A stretch of DNA of 64,000 bases from positions 1,018,200,514 through 1,018,264,513 of the forward strand of contig CM062804.1 in NCBI GenBank assembly GCA_031772625.1, written 5' to 3'. This document shows, in pieces, positions 20,730-34,086 of this stretch. The notes beneath the pieces were generated by a model. The model was not told the origin of the DNA, made no database searches, and saw nothing but the letters and a program-made list of their open reading frames with translations. Positions within the stretch are counted from its first letter, which is position 1. The number at the start of each line of letters is the position of its first letter. The DNA comes from Pinus tabuliformis. Taxonomy: Eukaryota; Streptophyta; Pinopsida; Pinales; Pinaceae. Both the position numbers and the translations under genes were made by a program.

Positions 20730-23284
20730 TTTGAAAATGCAAAAAATTTTCAAAATTTTATTTTGTTTGGCCTCATGTAACTTTTAACTTGGGAGCTTGG
20801 AATGTCGAGAATTGTTTGATTTTCAGGAAATTTTGGACATTTTTCGACAGTTTCGAGACGGTTCCATGACTGTTGACCCGTCATGGCAGGTATCATTTTC
20901 TCACTGGCATATAGGTTAGGGAAGCCATTTTTCCATTACATTATGCATACTAGCCTCCATTTGTCGATACATCTGCCATAGGGTCGATCCCATCGTGTTA
21001 TGGTTCGTAAGCCATCTTCACTCACCGATTTTTGAAATCATGACACGATGGTAGAAGCCATCCTTTACATGGGCATCGTAGTTAGCACCTCACTGACATT
21101 TGTTTCCCATGCTACTCCGATTTGAGTAGGCTCGGGAGTCCTCTTTAGTCCTGCCATGACTTATGCGATGAAGCCTCATTCCTCTTTGCTTCTTCGTTTC
21201 GTTATGGCCTTATACCCTAGAGGCTCCTTTGTGTTGAGTTGTACCACTGCATTGCATTTTGACCATTTGCACCTTTTGGCCTTGAGCCGGCTTCACTTGG
21301 ACTCGTGTTTAAGCCAACTTTTGACCATGCCGACTGCAAAATCAAACTTGCATACCTTTAACTTCTGCAACTTGACGCACCTTGACCCATGGAAGGAACA
21401 CACCTTTGAGTGTCACTGACCAGTTTTCACCTCCCTGCATTGAGCATAGGAACATTCCAATCCCAGGAACTAGATCATCTGTTTCACCGACACTCCTTCC
21501 TTCCACTATACCATAGCATTCTTTTATTCTTTTTCCAGCTTAAAAGAAAAAGACAAAAAAATTATATATTCCAAAAAGAGTAGGAACGAGACAATATTTC
21601 CATTTATTGTTGGCAGCTAGAGTCAGTCATGTCGCCCTTGAACAAAGCACTCAAAACAAAGTCTCCTCCGTTTGGGCAGGATTTACTTTGACTTAGGTAC
21701 GCCTTAACCTTGTTATTGAGTCAGTTCTCCCCTGATTGGTTATCTCTTCCAATCATATGGAGGGTTTGTTCGTGCCTCCTGCATGACAAACTTATACAGA
21801 GTCATCATATGCTGCCACATAGTCACATTGAGTCGTGCTTTTGTTCAAGGGAAGTTAGCCTGAGTCGACCTCTCTGCAGTGTCTCTTGACTCATTTTTCA
21901 GTCGGCCATCCCTGGTTGTCAGTATCATGTCTATCATCACATCAGTTATATTGGTCCTTTACTCGTGCCGGTTTGAGAAGGTCTCCATTGACTTCTTGCT
22001 AGTAGGTCTTGTCCTTATCGATGACGACATCTTGCTCTAAGGACAGGCCTAGAGCTGCACCCTGGCCCTATTTTCATTATTGATAGGTCACCTTGTGCTC
22101 AACATCGATTAGTATCATGGGTCTTTGACAGAGTGGTTTCCCTTGTGTTCGACATCAGCTTATATTATCACACATTGGGATTCATGCAGTACCTTGGTTT
22201 CCATTTGACCCTATTGGTGGATACCTCACCTATGTGTTAGCTTCCATTATTGGTTGGTTCAAAGGGTTTCTGTCGTGCGCTAGCCACATCTTGTGTACGC
22301 CAGAAACGCACTTCGGTCGGGTTACTACATCTTTTTCATCTGATTCCTTCCACATTATTGGCCTACGGGTTACACTCGAGCTAGATTGATGAAGGATACG
22401 TTAATGCCTTCCTTCTAGCAGATCTTTCCCTATCAACTCCGACTCATTGCTCTAGGGCAAAGATCTAGAGTCCATTTGGCAGTACCTTGGGGTTTGCAGT
22501 TATTAGTGGCAGATCCTTCGCTAACAACAGTGGGAAACCATCATTGTCTCCTGATCGATAGATTCTTATAGGTGTTCGGCTTCAGCTCATCTATTCACAC
22601 TTGTTAGATTGTACTGGGTACCTTGATGCTCATTATCATTATCAGTGAGTAGTCTCGTGTTTGTTAATGGTATACATCAATGACCGGTAATCAAACGATT
22701 TCTCACATGGTCGACTTCAGATCATTTATTCCCATGGTGTATAAATGTACCACGTCAGTCGGTGAAGACCTTAGGTTGTATCAGCATTCATTGGTTCACT
22801 TGACAGTTGCTCCTGTTGCTGCTAGTTGATACCATTCCACCTTATATGTTGCAGTCAGTCATGGCAACGTTCTATATGCTGGCACCTGCGTTTGCAGTGT
22901 AGTACCATCCTATTCCATCATGTTCAGTTGGTACCTTTTGTGATCAGTCTTTGATATCAGTGATCCGGTTCATCCTTCAGCATCATTGACATTCTCATAT
23001 GTGATATTCAGACATGTACTTGTTTGATCATGTTCAGATGATCCATTATGTTTTTCCAGTACTTTATACTTGTATACTTAGTGGATCCACTTGTACTTGA
23101 TATGCAGACATGCTTTACTCTTTCTGATCATGGGCATGCCCGCCTCAGACAGTGTTTCTTTCTGATCTCCTTTTGTGGTTTGGCAGGCTAAACTCCGATG
23201 AAGTCCTTCTCAATTTTTGATAGAATTCCTTTCCATGTACTTGCCTAATGCATTTCGGCCATCATGTACCCCTTTTGACCTCAT
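20730..23284 (+). other. 3' non-coding region of element A
   Basis: About 2.5 kb that aligns with 25510-28060 of element B in reverse orientation. An 87-residue plus frame at 21156-21419 has a counterpart in B (27637-27326), but codon-level constraint is not visible and I do not call a protein. No other element is seen inside. Confidence 0.65.
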
Positions 23285-23364
23285 ATATTAGGGGGCATCT
23301 GTTATAGCTCCAAATCCCACTCTTAGGATTTGTGATGCTACACTCATGGCCCAGGGCAACCCCA
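23285..23364 (+). repeat. Polypurine tract and truncated 3' LTR of element A
   Basis: The tract TATATTAGGGGGCATC is followed by TGTTATAGCTCC at 23300. This matches the 5' LTR start for about 65 bases ('cactcttaggatttgtgatg') and then diverges after a small repeat of 'agggcaacc'. Nearly a kilobase of LTR is therefore missing, so no target-site duplication can be checked. Confidence 0.8.
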
Positions 23365-24510
23365 GGGCAACCTATCCAACACAACCACTCACATGCTGCT
23401 AGCATTAGGGGATGCCATATTTAGCAGTCAAATGTAGATTCAACCAAAGTCTTCACCTAAATTGAAGTCCATGACAGATATTTATGAACTGCAACAATGT
23501 ATGGGAGGGAAGTCCTCTTCACAAAATTAGTCAAGTTGTTACAACAAATTCTAAAATTACCGGTTGTTTTATTTTAAGCATTGTTTGTTAAAACCACTCC
23601 ATGCTTTTACTCTATTTTTCTATATTTGTATTTCATTTTGAAACTATAAATCCCCTTCATTTGTTATGAGAAGGAGTTCTAAATTTTGGAAAGAAAGCTT
23701 TTGTTTGCACTATTGTGACGTAAGTTATCTTAATAGAAAGCTGAACTACTACTATTTTATCATTAACAGAGTTACGATATATCAGGTACTATTATCTTTC
23801 TGTTATTACTTTTCTTAAGAGTTAAATGGTTATTTTATTACATTTATCATATATGTGTTGCAAGAAATTGTACATTTTTCACTACTAATATGTGTGATTG
23901 AAATCATATATTATATGCATAAACAACGAAATCTTATATGTGTAAGAAATTCATCAACTAATTTAATTAACTATTTAATTAAATTAGTTATCATTTTCTG
24001 CTTTAACCTTATAATAGCTTAAATATCTATATTGTTAGGTTGCTTATGGGATCCTTTTAAATCACATATATAGACAAGCTTTCTCATTATAAGTATTTAG
24101 TTTAAATATTCTTTTCAGTTTTAATTACATCATAGACTTACACCTATATACTCCATCCATTTTCATAATTTATATCAAGGGAAACTGGTCCCATAATTTC
24201 CAATCGAAGCCACCATTCCAAATGGAAAATGATTTTCTCTAAGGTCCCAACTATGTGGTTTTCCTTATATTGATAACGAATGGTTGTATCAATGTTGAGA
24301 ATACACATTGAAATTTCAAGATAGTTTTTGAACAAAGATAATTCTAGAATTTTCTCTACCTTATCTTCGAATTGAAATCCTAGCTTACCGAGATGCTTGA
24401 ATATATACTCTATTTATGTTTCTTTAGAGTTCATGTTTACTATCACGCTTGTTGGGAGAAGACATGGATTTGGTTGTTAAGGTAAAATATAACACTTCTC
24501 TTAGGAGTTT
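23365..24510. other. Spacer between elements A and B, no gene seen
   Basis: AT-rich DNA without a credible open frame. The 63-residue minus frame at 24144-24335 has no recognisable motif. The last bases, 'agttt' at 24506-24510, may be one arm of element B's target-site duplication. Confidence 0.5.
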
Positions 24511-25491
24511 TTTTGAGGGAATAAGTTCCCTAGGGCTTTGGGTCAGAACCCTAGAAAAGCAGGAGTAATCTATAGCAAGAAACAAGCATAACACTTAGGC
24601 AAAATGCTTAAACAAACTAACTATGTGAGGATGAACATACCCGTATGTCCTTCGTTTGGGTAGTTCTAGCCAGGGTTCAAACCCTCTGCAAATCCTGATG
24701 ATCTTCAAACCTGCAAATCAACCTATTCGAATACACATAGCAGCATACAAATAAAGCATTATAGTGAAATCAAATTAATATCATATAAGTAGATGGTTAG
24801 TTATACATTGAAATAGTCATTCATATATAAACCATAACAATAACATCAGATGCATAAAAAAAGTTGATATCAGGAACAAGACAGTGTTTCTTTTAATTGC
24901 AAAAAATTATAATAAAAACATGGAAAGAGTTCACCTGAGTCTTCCTCTTCCGCCTCCAAGCGGAACCGTCCTCCAGGTCCGTACAGTCCCAGTCTTCAAC
25001 AACCTCCTTCCATAACCAATACCATGATATCTCCAAGCATATGAGAGAACATCAATACTCAATCCTGAACTTGGAGAAGTGATTGAAGCATAGGGATTAT
25101 TCATACTTGATCAAGGGATAATCTCAGTATACTAATTCCATCCTTCTTCTCCTCCTTAAGGCCTTCCCATTGAAATCTTTTTATACTTCTCCCAAATTAG
25201 TTTTTTAGTTGGGAAACAGTTGGGCCACAGGAACTAATAGGTAATCAACATGTAAAACCCATGATCTCCACCCATAGTTAAGGAAATTTATTTTTTTTAA
25301 GTGTTTTAACACATATACGCAGGTTGGGTATAGACTGACCCATGTGTACATGCTTTTAACACAGGGCAAAGTAGCGTACAGGGAGTAAAACATTGTTTTT
25401 AAAATATTTGGACCAAGTCTGGAAGGAGGGGTTGCCCTAGGCCATAAACCAAGCATCACAAATGCCAAGAGTGATATTTGGAGCTATAACA
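24511..25491 (-). repeat. 3' LTR of element B (left)
   Basis: In element orientation it starts TGTTATAGCTCC at 25491 and ends near 24511, where the terminal CA is mutated (plus strand TTTTGAGGG instead of TGTTGAGGG). The polypurine tract TATATTAGGGGGCATC lies at 25507-25492, as in element A. Confidence 0.88.
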
Positions 25492-25507
25492 GATGCCCCC
25501 TAATATA

Positions 25508-28063
25508 TGAGGTCAAAAGGGGTACATGATGGTCAAAATGTATTAATTATATGGAAAGGAAACCTATCAAAAACTAAGAAGGACTTCACCAGATTTCAGC
25601 TTGCCAATCTAGCAAAAGAAGATCAGAAAGAAACAACTATCTGAGGCGGGGATACCTATGCTCAGAGAAAGTAAAGCATGTCCACATATCAAGTACAAGC
25701 GGATCCACTACGTATACAAGTATAAGAACTGAAAGTACATAACAGATCATCTGATCATGATCGAACAAGTACATGTTTGAATATCACATATAAGAAGATG
25801 ATCAATGAAGTTGAAAGATGAAGTTGATCACTGATGTCAAAAACTGATCCCAATAGTACCAAATGAACATGATGGAATAAGATGATACTACATCGCAACT
25901 CGAATGCCAGCATATAGGATGTCGTTGTGAAGGACTGCAACATATAATGTGGAATGGTGTCAACTAGCAGCAACAGGAGCAACTGACAAGTGAACCAAAG
26001 AATGTTGATGCAACCCGAGGTCTTCACCAACCGCCATGGTACATTTATACACAATGGGAATAAATGATCTAAATTTTTTCATGTGAGAAATCATTTGATT
26101 ACTGGTCATTGATGTATACTGTTAACAAACGTGAGACTACTCACTGATAATGAAAATGAGATTCAAAGTACCTAGTACAATCTAACAAGTGAGAATAGAT
26201 GAGTTGAAGTCAAACACCTGGAAGAATCTATCAATCAGGAGACAATGATGGTTTCCCACTGTTAATAGCAAAGGATCTGCCACTGATGACTACAAACCCC
26301 AAGGTACCGCCAAATGGACTCTAGACCTTTGATCTAGAGCAATGAGTCGTAGTCGATGGGTAAAGATCCGCTAGAAGGAAGGCACTAAGGCATCCTTCAT
26401 CAATCTAGCGCGAATGTAACTCGTAGGCCAATAATGTGGAAGGAATCAGATGAAAAAAGATGTAGTAACCTGACCAAAGCATGTTTTCAGTGTACACAAG
26501 ATTTAGCTAGTGCACGATAGAAACCCTTTGAACCAACCAATAATGAAAGCTGACACAGAGGTGAGGAATCCACCAATAGGGTCAAATGGAAACCAAGGCA
26601 CTGCATGAATCCCAATGTGTGATAATGAAATTTGATGTCGAACACAAGGGAAACCACTCAGTCAAAGACCCATGATACTGATCGATGCTGAGCAAAAGGT
26701 GACCTATCAATAATGAAAATAGGGCCAGGGTGCGGCTCTAGGTCTCTCCTCAGAGAAATATGTCATCATCGATAAGGACAAGACTCGCCAGCAAGAAGTC
26801 AATGGGGACCTTCTCAAACTAGCACGAGTAAAGGACCAATATAACTGATGTGATGATAGACAAGACACTGACAACCAAGGATGGCCGACTGAAAAATAGG
26901 TCAAGAGACACCGCAGAGAGGCTGACTCAGGCTTACTTCCCTTGAACAAAAGCACGACTCAATGATGATCATGTGGCAGCATATGATAACTTTGTATAAG
27001 TTCATCATCCAGGAGGCACGGACGAACTCTGCATATGATTGGAAGAGATAACCAATCGGAGGAGAATTGACTCAATAACAAGGTTACGGCGTACCTAAGT
27101 CAAACTAAATCCCGCCAAAATGGAGGAGAGACTTTCTTTTGAGTGCTTTGTTCAAGGGTGACATCACTAACTCTAGCTGCCAACAATATATGAAAATGTT
27201 GTCCCGTTCCCTCTCTTTTTGGAATATATAATTTTTTTGTGTTTTTCTTTAAGCTGGAAAAAGAATAAAAGAATGCTATCGTACAGTGCAAAGGACGAGT
27301 GTTAGTGAAGTAGATGATCTAGTTCCTAGGATGGGAACATTCCTATGCTCAATGCAGGGAGGTGAAGCTCGTCAAGGACACTCAAAGGGATGTCCCTTCC
27401 ACAAGTCTGAGGGTGTGTCAAGTTGCAGAAGCTAGGGGATTGCAAGTTTGATTTTGCAGAAGACATGGTCAACAAGTGGCTTAAACATGAGTCCAAGTGA
27501 AGCCGACTCAAGGCCAAAAGGTGCGAATGGTCTAAATGCAATGCAGTAGTAAAACTCAACACAAAGGAGCCTCTAGGGTATAAGGCCAAAACGAAGCGAA
27601 GAAACAAAGAGGAATGAGTCTTCAACGCACAAGTCATGGCGAGACTAGAGAGGGCTCCTGAGACTACTCAATGAAACAGAATGGGAAACCAATGTCAGTG
27701 AGGTGCTAACTACGATGCCTATGTAAAGGATGGCTCTACCATCATGTCATGATTTAAAAATCGGCGAGTGAACATGGCTTACTAACCATAACACAATGGG
27801 ATCGACCATATGGCAAGTGTATCGACAAATGGAGGCTAGTATGCAAAATGCAACGGAAAAATGGTTTCCCTAACCTATATGCTAGTGAGTAAACGATACT
27901 TGCCATGACGGGTCAGCAATCATGGAACCAATGTGAAACTTCTGAAAAAGCGTCCAAAATGTCCTGAAAAATAACCTATTCTCAACAATCCAAGCTCATA
28001 ATTTAAAAGATTCATGAGACGAAAAAAAATCAAGGTTTGAAAAAATTTTACATTTTCAAAGCT
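25508..28063 (-). other. 3' non-coding region of element B
   Basis: Aligns in reverse with 20730-23284 of element A. Open frames inside (for example 27637-27326) are not supported as genes. Together with A's region this makes an inverted pair of more than 2.5-kb arms. Confidence 0.65.
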
Positions 28064-29667
28064 TATAAAATGACTTTTTGACTCACCATTTGTACCATTT
28101 GTGTTGAGAACAAAGGCTGTGGAGAAAAAGAGTTAACTTGACCCCCCAGAGAATTGGACCGTTCAAATTGGATAAAAATCATCAGGTAACCCCCAATTCT
28201 AGCTTGCATTACTTTATGATTGTTTTTAAAATTTTTAATTGAGATTTCACTGTAGGAATTTATGTTAAAAATTTCAACGCGGCATATACACGGGTTGAAT
28301 ATTATAAACCCACGTATATGCAGGTCCTAGATGCGACTATGTATGAAAGGGATGCACATATTTGCGGTTTGAAATTTAAACACAAAAAACTAATGGTTGG
28401 AAATCAATTTTCTTTCATGATAACAATCACTTGGAGAGAGAGGGAGCATACTACCATTGATAATGAAGTTATGAATGATCAGCAGGCCTTAGATGCATTG
28501 AGGGGATGTGGTTTATTGAAATTTTTCAAAATGCCAAATATGAAGGCCAACACCCGCTTGCTTGAAATGTTAATCCACCACTGGAGTATTGAAGATGATG
28601 CTTTTATGATTGATAAAATGCCTTTGAGGATAGAGGTAGAAGATATTTACTTTATCACTGGTCTCTCCTGGAGAGGAGAACTTGTACATTCGACTGGCTG
28701 AACATGAGGTAGTCTTTTAGTGGAAGACTACGTGCATATATAATGTCTAGGGCATCCTGAGAAAATTGGAAGCCAAATTCCAATAAAACATGTAGAGAGT
28801 TTGTCCCTGACAATATTACTATTCACCATAGCCAGGATAAATGGATCAACCTCATTGCACCAAGCGTCACAACTATCCATGAGCTTGGCCATCGAGTGTC
28901 TCACTATAGTTTTTGATTGGTGTACACCTCTTCTTACCAGCATGAAGAGCCAGTTGTCCTCGATTCAGAAAGGACAGACCAAGAACTTTGGATACGGGAC
29001 CATTTTGTGTGCCTTCTTCTTCAAGAAGGTTCAAGGGCTACATCCCAGAGTATCAATTTCTATCAGTAGCCCCTGAGATCCTTGGATGGGTAGGTGGGCC
29101 GACCTGATGAAACGCCTTGGAGGTAGAGACGTGCTGAGGACTGCTTTCGATGATGAGTTCTTCTCCTGGCGGGAACAACAAATCATCGCTGTGGATGACT
29201 ATCCCTATGCCGCCGTGGATTTCAGAGGAGATCCAGACTTGGTGTTGCCACCAAATGCCGCATGGGGAGAGATAGGTAACCATTTTTTAAGTTTGATCAA
29301 TTTTTAAGATTTTTTATGTTTTTTAAATATGAAAATGAACTTAAAGATATTTTTCATGGGATTAAAATACTGACATAATGATCATTTTCCAGATGTTGGT
29401 CCGGTATGACCAAACAGATTTCTGTGACACAGGTGTCGCGAAAGAGGTGCCAAAGAGGTGGCTGCAGAGATAGAGAAGGTCCTGTATACAGTCCAACGAA
29501 ACTTTGTGAGATTGACTCACCAAGTACCAATGGAGGCCATAGAAGATCTACTTGAGGATATGAAACGCCATGTGGTAGGAGTACCACACGATCGGGTTCG
29601 CCTTTTTTGGCATGTGGCCAAAGAAGTAGTCACCTACTTAGTCGCTCATCCTGAGCCGGGTCATTAG
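28064..29667 (+). pseudogene. Antisense PMD-like gene of element B
   Basis: Same plan as in A, here on the plus strand. TATAAAA at 28064, first exon to donor ATCAG|GTAACC (28185/28186), intron with the conserved hairpin, then the PMD exon from about 28417 to donor GATAG|GTAACC (29275/29276). A 117-bp intron ends TTTTCCAG at 29392, and the last exon stops at 29665-29667. Coding landmarks are ALRGCGLLKFFKM, RLLEMLIHHW, MPLRIEVEDIYFITGLSW, MGRWADLMKRLGG and DYPYAAVDFRGDPDLVLPP. The PMD exon stays in one frame here. Stops at 28699 and a few later positions, plus a lost intron-1 acceptor AG, make it a pseudogene. The last exon ends HPEPGH versus HPKPGH in A. Confidence 0.7.
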
Positions 29668-29789
29668 ATATACTGGACATGATTATGGGCATTTAGCCCT
29701 GATTTTGTATATTATTTTTGATACACTTTATGTACACACGGGTGATTTTATGATATATACATACAATTCCAAATTTTTTATGTTTGTTT

Positions 29790-30221
29790 TTATCTTGATG
29801 AATGAATGATATGCCAATCTAATGTTTGATTAGCGACAGAATCCGCTAATGAATTATCAGATCGTGGAATGTGAAAATAAGTAATAAAAACAAATGATCT
29901 TTGAAACACCCTCACTCTCAAAAATTGGTGATATAAATAAGGATCCCGAACCCAATAAATGTTATTCAATTGTGAGACTACCAGCTGTGAGTCAAGATAC
30001 ACTACCAACGAATCAATTCCATAAGAAATAGCTTCAGATAGTAAATTAATGGTAACAGTATATTCGGCAATATTATTTGATGCACAACCAATACATACTC
30101 CGCTTAACACCATCAATTGACGAGATGGATAATAAATCACCCAAGTTGCGGAAGCAAGATTCCAAGTGTGCTGACTAGCACCATTAGCGATTCTGAAATA
30201 AACCCAGTCATCCATCAAAAC
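29790..30221 (-). pseudogene. Second RNase H (aRNH) of element B
   Basis: Begins just after the CAG acceptor. The first motif is IANGAS, so the catalytic Asp is now Asn. NNIAEY, VYLDSQLVVSQLN and HIPRSDNSLADSVAN are all present, so the fold and the C-terminal Asp that copy A has lost are still readable. The frame is open for 142 residues. The change of a single catalytic residue in an otherwise open frame makes this the best-preserved coding piece of element B. Confidence 0.8.
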
Positions 30222-30371
30222 CTGCCAAAGCAGATCAAAAAAGTGTTGATATCACAAAAAACTCCCGATAGAATATGTGCAAAAATACAAAATATACAAA
30301 GAAGCCATTTGCTCAATTGTAACCTAAGCAAAGTGCCTCTTAAAGTAGAGCCCATCAGGGGGCTCCACTAG

Positions 30372-30382
30372 CTTTTTCCTAG
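30372..30382 (-). other. Junction of the 2.7-kb internal deletion in element B
   Basis: On the minus strand the sequence passes from 'ataaacgtctctagg', equivalent to A 15711-15725, straight to 'aagctagtggagcc', equivalent to A 18425 onward. RT, RNase H and integrase to within about 17 codons of its end are missing. The two sides are joined in the same reading frame they have in A. Confidence 0.75.
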
Positions 30383-31352
30383 AGACGTTTATAGGTACAG
30401 TCATTGAGCCAATCAATATATTACCTTTGGTAGATAATTGTGTTGGAGCAAAGGAACCGTACAAACATTGCTAGTAGGCACACTAGCGGACCTAGATTCG
30501 ACTTCATGCAAAGGAGGACAAAAATATGAACAATGATGTAAATCTTCCAATGGTTGATCTACAACTGTCATTGCTTTGAATATTGCTTCGTCATATGGAA
30601 AAATCGTATCTAAGCAATCCAAAGCAGAAGTGGAGTCGAGGGTCCAAGCAAGAGCCACATTACCATCTAACTCTTCCTTTGAAAAAGGAGTCGGATGGTC
30701 ATCTACAGAGTTATCGATAAATTGATATCTAAGTTTTGCTGCAGACATAGAAGATGCTATTCCACCCACCTGTCCCTCATCTGATGTGGTCACAGATGAA
30801 GGTAAGGTTCCAGGATCTGAAAAATAATGAGTTTGAACAAACTCTTTTCGTAAAGGCTCCTTGGAGGATGAAATCGTATTGATTCTAGCTGAAGGAGGGG
30901 GAAGATCAAATACACCCATTAAGGAAGAGTACATCTCGACTCCTAGATTCTCGATAGGTTGACGAGGGTTATCCACCAATGGAATAGTAGAATCCGAAGT
31001 TACATGAGGAAAAACTGGATTATAATATAATTGATCAACTTTAACAATTCTCCCCTCATGAAGAAAACAAAGGACGTGAAACAGATTCGAAACTATAGCA
31101 TCCATTTCATAAATCCAATTCCGTCCTAAGAGGAGATTGTAACTCTAGGTTGGCATCAATGATTTCTACTTCGACGTTAACGAGCTTTCCTCCAACACCT
31201 ATAGGAAAGGTCGGGATAATCCCGTGTGGCCTATGAAAATGTCCGTCAAATGCTGTCAAAAGAGTAGGTGAAGGAATAGCCGAAGGTGATCCAATGGCCT
31301 TCCAACATGACATAGACATGACACATGTGGAAGCTCCCTCATCTATAACTGT
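30383..31352 (-). pseudogene. Protease and following spacer of element B
   Basis: Contains the protease motif DEGAS followed by CVMSMSCW near 31340-31300, as in A. One extra base after 'gccaacctagag' (about 31145) shifts the frame, so the NYNLLLG equivalent is read only in another frame. From 31105 the spacer frame is open again (ending near 30413) and corresponds to A 14990-15700. Confidence 0.7.
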
Positions 31353-34086
31353 CTAAAAAATATTGGTTTTTCGGTAAGTAGACTTTATTTGGAAATTCAT
31401 ATGATGAGGAAGTCTCTTTTTGACATTGTGCATATCAAAAGTGAGAGCTAAATAATTATTCGGATGTACTGCTCCGATTGCCGAAAGCAAAGCACTTCTT
31501 TGAGCTAGACACGACTGGAGTACCTCTAAAGCAGACATTTCGCATGGACTCTGAGCTAGATCTTCTACAATGGAGTAGTTCTGGGCTGCCCTAGCATTAG
31601 GGTTAATAGTAGCGCGCTTGGCAGAACCTTTTGGTATTTGAGATATAGACTCGACAGAGGGTCGCTCAATATGAAGTGGGTCCATAGTTCCAGGAACAGA
31701 TTTATCCTTGGATGCTTTAGCTTCACCATAATCCCGTAAACGTGTAGTCACATTTACATTAGAACTCATCATGAAAACATTTGAGGAATTATCCCCCTCT
31801 TGGTTGCCCCCTGCAGAGGTACCAGGGTTAGAGTTTGTGCCAGTAAGCAACTGCTGCCCTTGGGGGAAAGGGTTAGTTAAGACAGTTTTGGAGTTAGAAG
31901 ACCCTTGCTACACTAACAAGTGCTGAGCTTCTTGAATTTTCGGGTAGAGATGAGTCAGATGATCTCCACTGCACAACTTGCAAGGAAATTTAACTTTCTT
32001 CTTAGACTCATTTATACCCTCATCAACACCATCACCAGGTTTATTTGCATTACCCTTCCCATCTTGATTCTTCTTTTTACCTCGTCCCTTCTTCTTACCA
32101 TCGGAATTTTGATTTCCTTTGGGGTTAGAAGCTTAAATGACATTTACGGAAGAAGGTTGGGAAGGTGAAGGAGTAGGCGGTGCAGCCTGATTGGAAGAAG
32201 CAGTTTGTAGAGCCAACTGCTATAATTGGCTTAAAAGATTCACCGCATTCATTCACATCAATCGATCCAACAATACCGTCAGCATGCGGACTTGGCTTCA
32301 ATTTTGCTATATCAACCATGGATCTAGGAGCATTAGGCAAGATTTTCTAAAGAGTCCCAGACTGAGAATATATCAGTTCTAACTGTTGGGCACGAAAGAT
32401 AGCTTTCTCTTCTAAATAAACCCCGGACATAGAAACATCCTTGGAGATCTCGGGTTGTAACGATTTTAAAAACCACTCGAGATAGATTTCAGGTGGAATT
32501 TTGGCTTTGATGAGCCTCTTTCTCCATCTCCATTCCTGAATATGATTAGAAATGTGAGTAGCTGTGTCCTGATGAAAATTGGCCAGAAGTTCAGTTTCGG
32601 CTTCGTAACGGACAAGCAACTGGAAATGGTTTAATAAAATGTTAGCCAAATCGGCGAAAGACGTAGAGGTGCCCCCTGGAAACTCTATATACCACTTAGC
32701 CACATTCCCAGTTAAGGTGCGCTAAAATAATCTCAACCTGATCGAATCATCGATTAGGGAGTTAGAGGAACACCATAAATGGAACGTGGTTACGTGGGCC
32801 TGGTCTTCACCACTCTTCCCTTTGAATTTTGGGATATCCAATGGAATTTTGGTTGGGACCGAAGGCCAAGCTGAATTGTATCTGATCGGATCATTCATTA
32901 ACTTAGTCAAGTATGGTAGATTGAGCGTGGCCAGAAATGAAAGTCACGGAGGACCTTGGGGATTCCACCTAGATTGGGTGGGTTTCCCAAAAGTCGAAAA
33001 AGAATGACCTGGATTTTGAAAGGCACTAGGTTGCCCGAAGTAACTGGTAGAACCTATTGAACCAAAAGGTGACCCTTGTGGTCTAGCAAAACTTGGAGTT
33101 TGACCAAATCCAGTCGAAAAACTTCCGTAATTGGCAAAGTTTCCCCCTTAACAAATTATTATAAGAAGCTAACAACCCTTTGTAGGGGTTCCAAGCAATA
33201 GCTAAGGGTGCAAAACTTCGAAATGAATTCACTGAGAATACGGCACATTCCCTTGTTGGCCGAAAAATTGACTCCCAGTTCCTATCCCGCTAACTGCACG
33301 GTTTTTCCAACTTTGGAAGGGATTACTACCTTGACCTGTGAAAGGAAAAGGCATAGACCCCATTGTCAGATTGGAATGTGGTATATGACCACTTCCAAAT
33401 GGGAAACCCTGAAAAGAGGTTGATCCACTCATCATGGATGTGGAGGTGGTTAATGGTATACTTAATGGAACTGAAGGAATACCTTGAGAGGGCATTCCAA
33501 AAGGGAAGAATCCAAAACTGGATGCATTAGCTTGGGAACATCCACTCCTCGATGGAATGGAAGTAGACCAAAACAAGGATGTGCTGGTAGTAGACTTAAA
33601 TAAATATGTAGAAGGGATGGAAATAGTTCCTCCCCCTTGTACTGATATAGGAGTCTGCATACTCGTAGCACTCATGGTGGATGCCATGCTTCCAGCAGTG
33701 GTCATCGAAGGGATGTTTGTGTGTGGAACTAGGCTTGAAGGCCTATGTGTCAGAGTTTCGATGTATAACAATACGTTCGGATGATCAGAAGGGAGAGTAG
33801 AATTCAGAGCAGAAATTGACTCTGAGAGCTCTTCTACCTCAATATTATCTTCTGACTAGAAGAGTACTCGAGAAAGAACTGGTGTGTTCCTCCCTAACTC
33901 TGTGGTAGTACTAGTTCTACCTTGTACACTGATGCCCCCAAGCGGAGGATCAATCTCCGATGTGCCAGCTACCACTGGTTGAAAACCATTGGCAAAATCG
34001 CTCCTATGCCTTCTAGGAGAAGGCTCCGGACTCGTAGGTGAAAGCCCATGAAGTCTACAGGACCGTCTAAGTGATCGGTCAGCCAA
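31353..34086 (-). pseudogene. gag: gag of element B
   Basis: Colinear with A's gag. It has the Arg/Pro-rich start (DRSLRRSCRLHGLSP, with TTG where ATG is expected), a Ser/Gly/Phe-rich region, and the capsid-like domain (AKWYIEFPGG, LNHFQLLV). A Lys-rich tail precedes a zinc knuckle that keeps its first Cys (CKLCSGDHLTHL) but has Tyr for the last. A 4-base duplication ('aatgaatg', about 32255) and other small indels shift the frame. TAG replaces CAG in several places, including 32712. Confidence 0.75.

Larger units (their letters stand above)
8932..23364 (+). mobile_element. Element A: Ty3/gypsy LTR retrotransposon, Tat/Ogre-like
   Basis: A 14.4-kb element on the plus strand. Its order is: 5' LTR (8932-9938), primer-binding site (9943-9960), 2-kb leader, gag-protease-RT-RNase H-integrase in one frame (12031-18474), a second RNase H (18572-18943), an antisense PMD gene (20726-19130), a 2.6-kb 3' region, polypurine tract, and the first 65 bases of the 3' LTR. 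The rest of the 3' LTR is lost. The long non-coding 3' region, the tRNA-Arg-type primer site, the extra RNase H and the antisense ORF are traits of the Tat/Ogre group. The copy carries 22 in-frame stops and is dead. Confidence 0.9.

Noticed and set aside
21156..21419. 87-codon frame in the 3' region of A, with a similar frame in B
   Set aside because: The similarity equals that of the surrounding non-coding sequence. I see no excess of silent changes, so homology of the DNA is enough to explain it.
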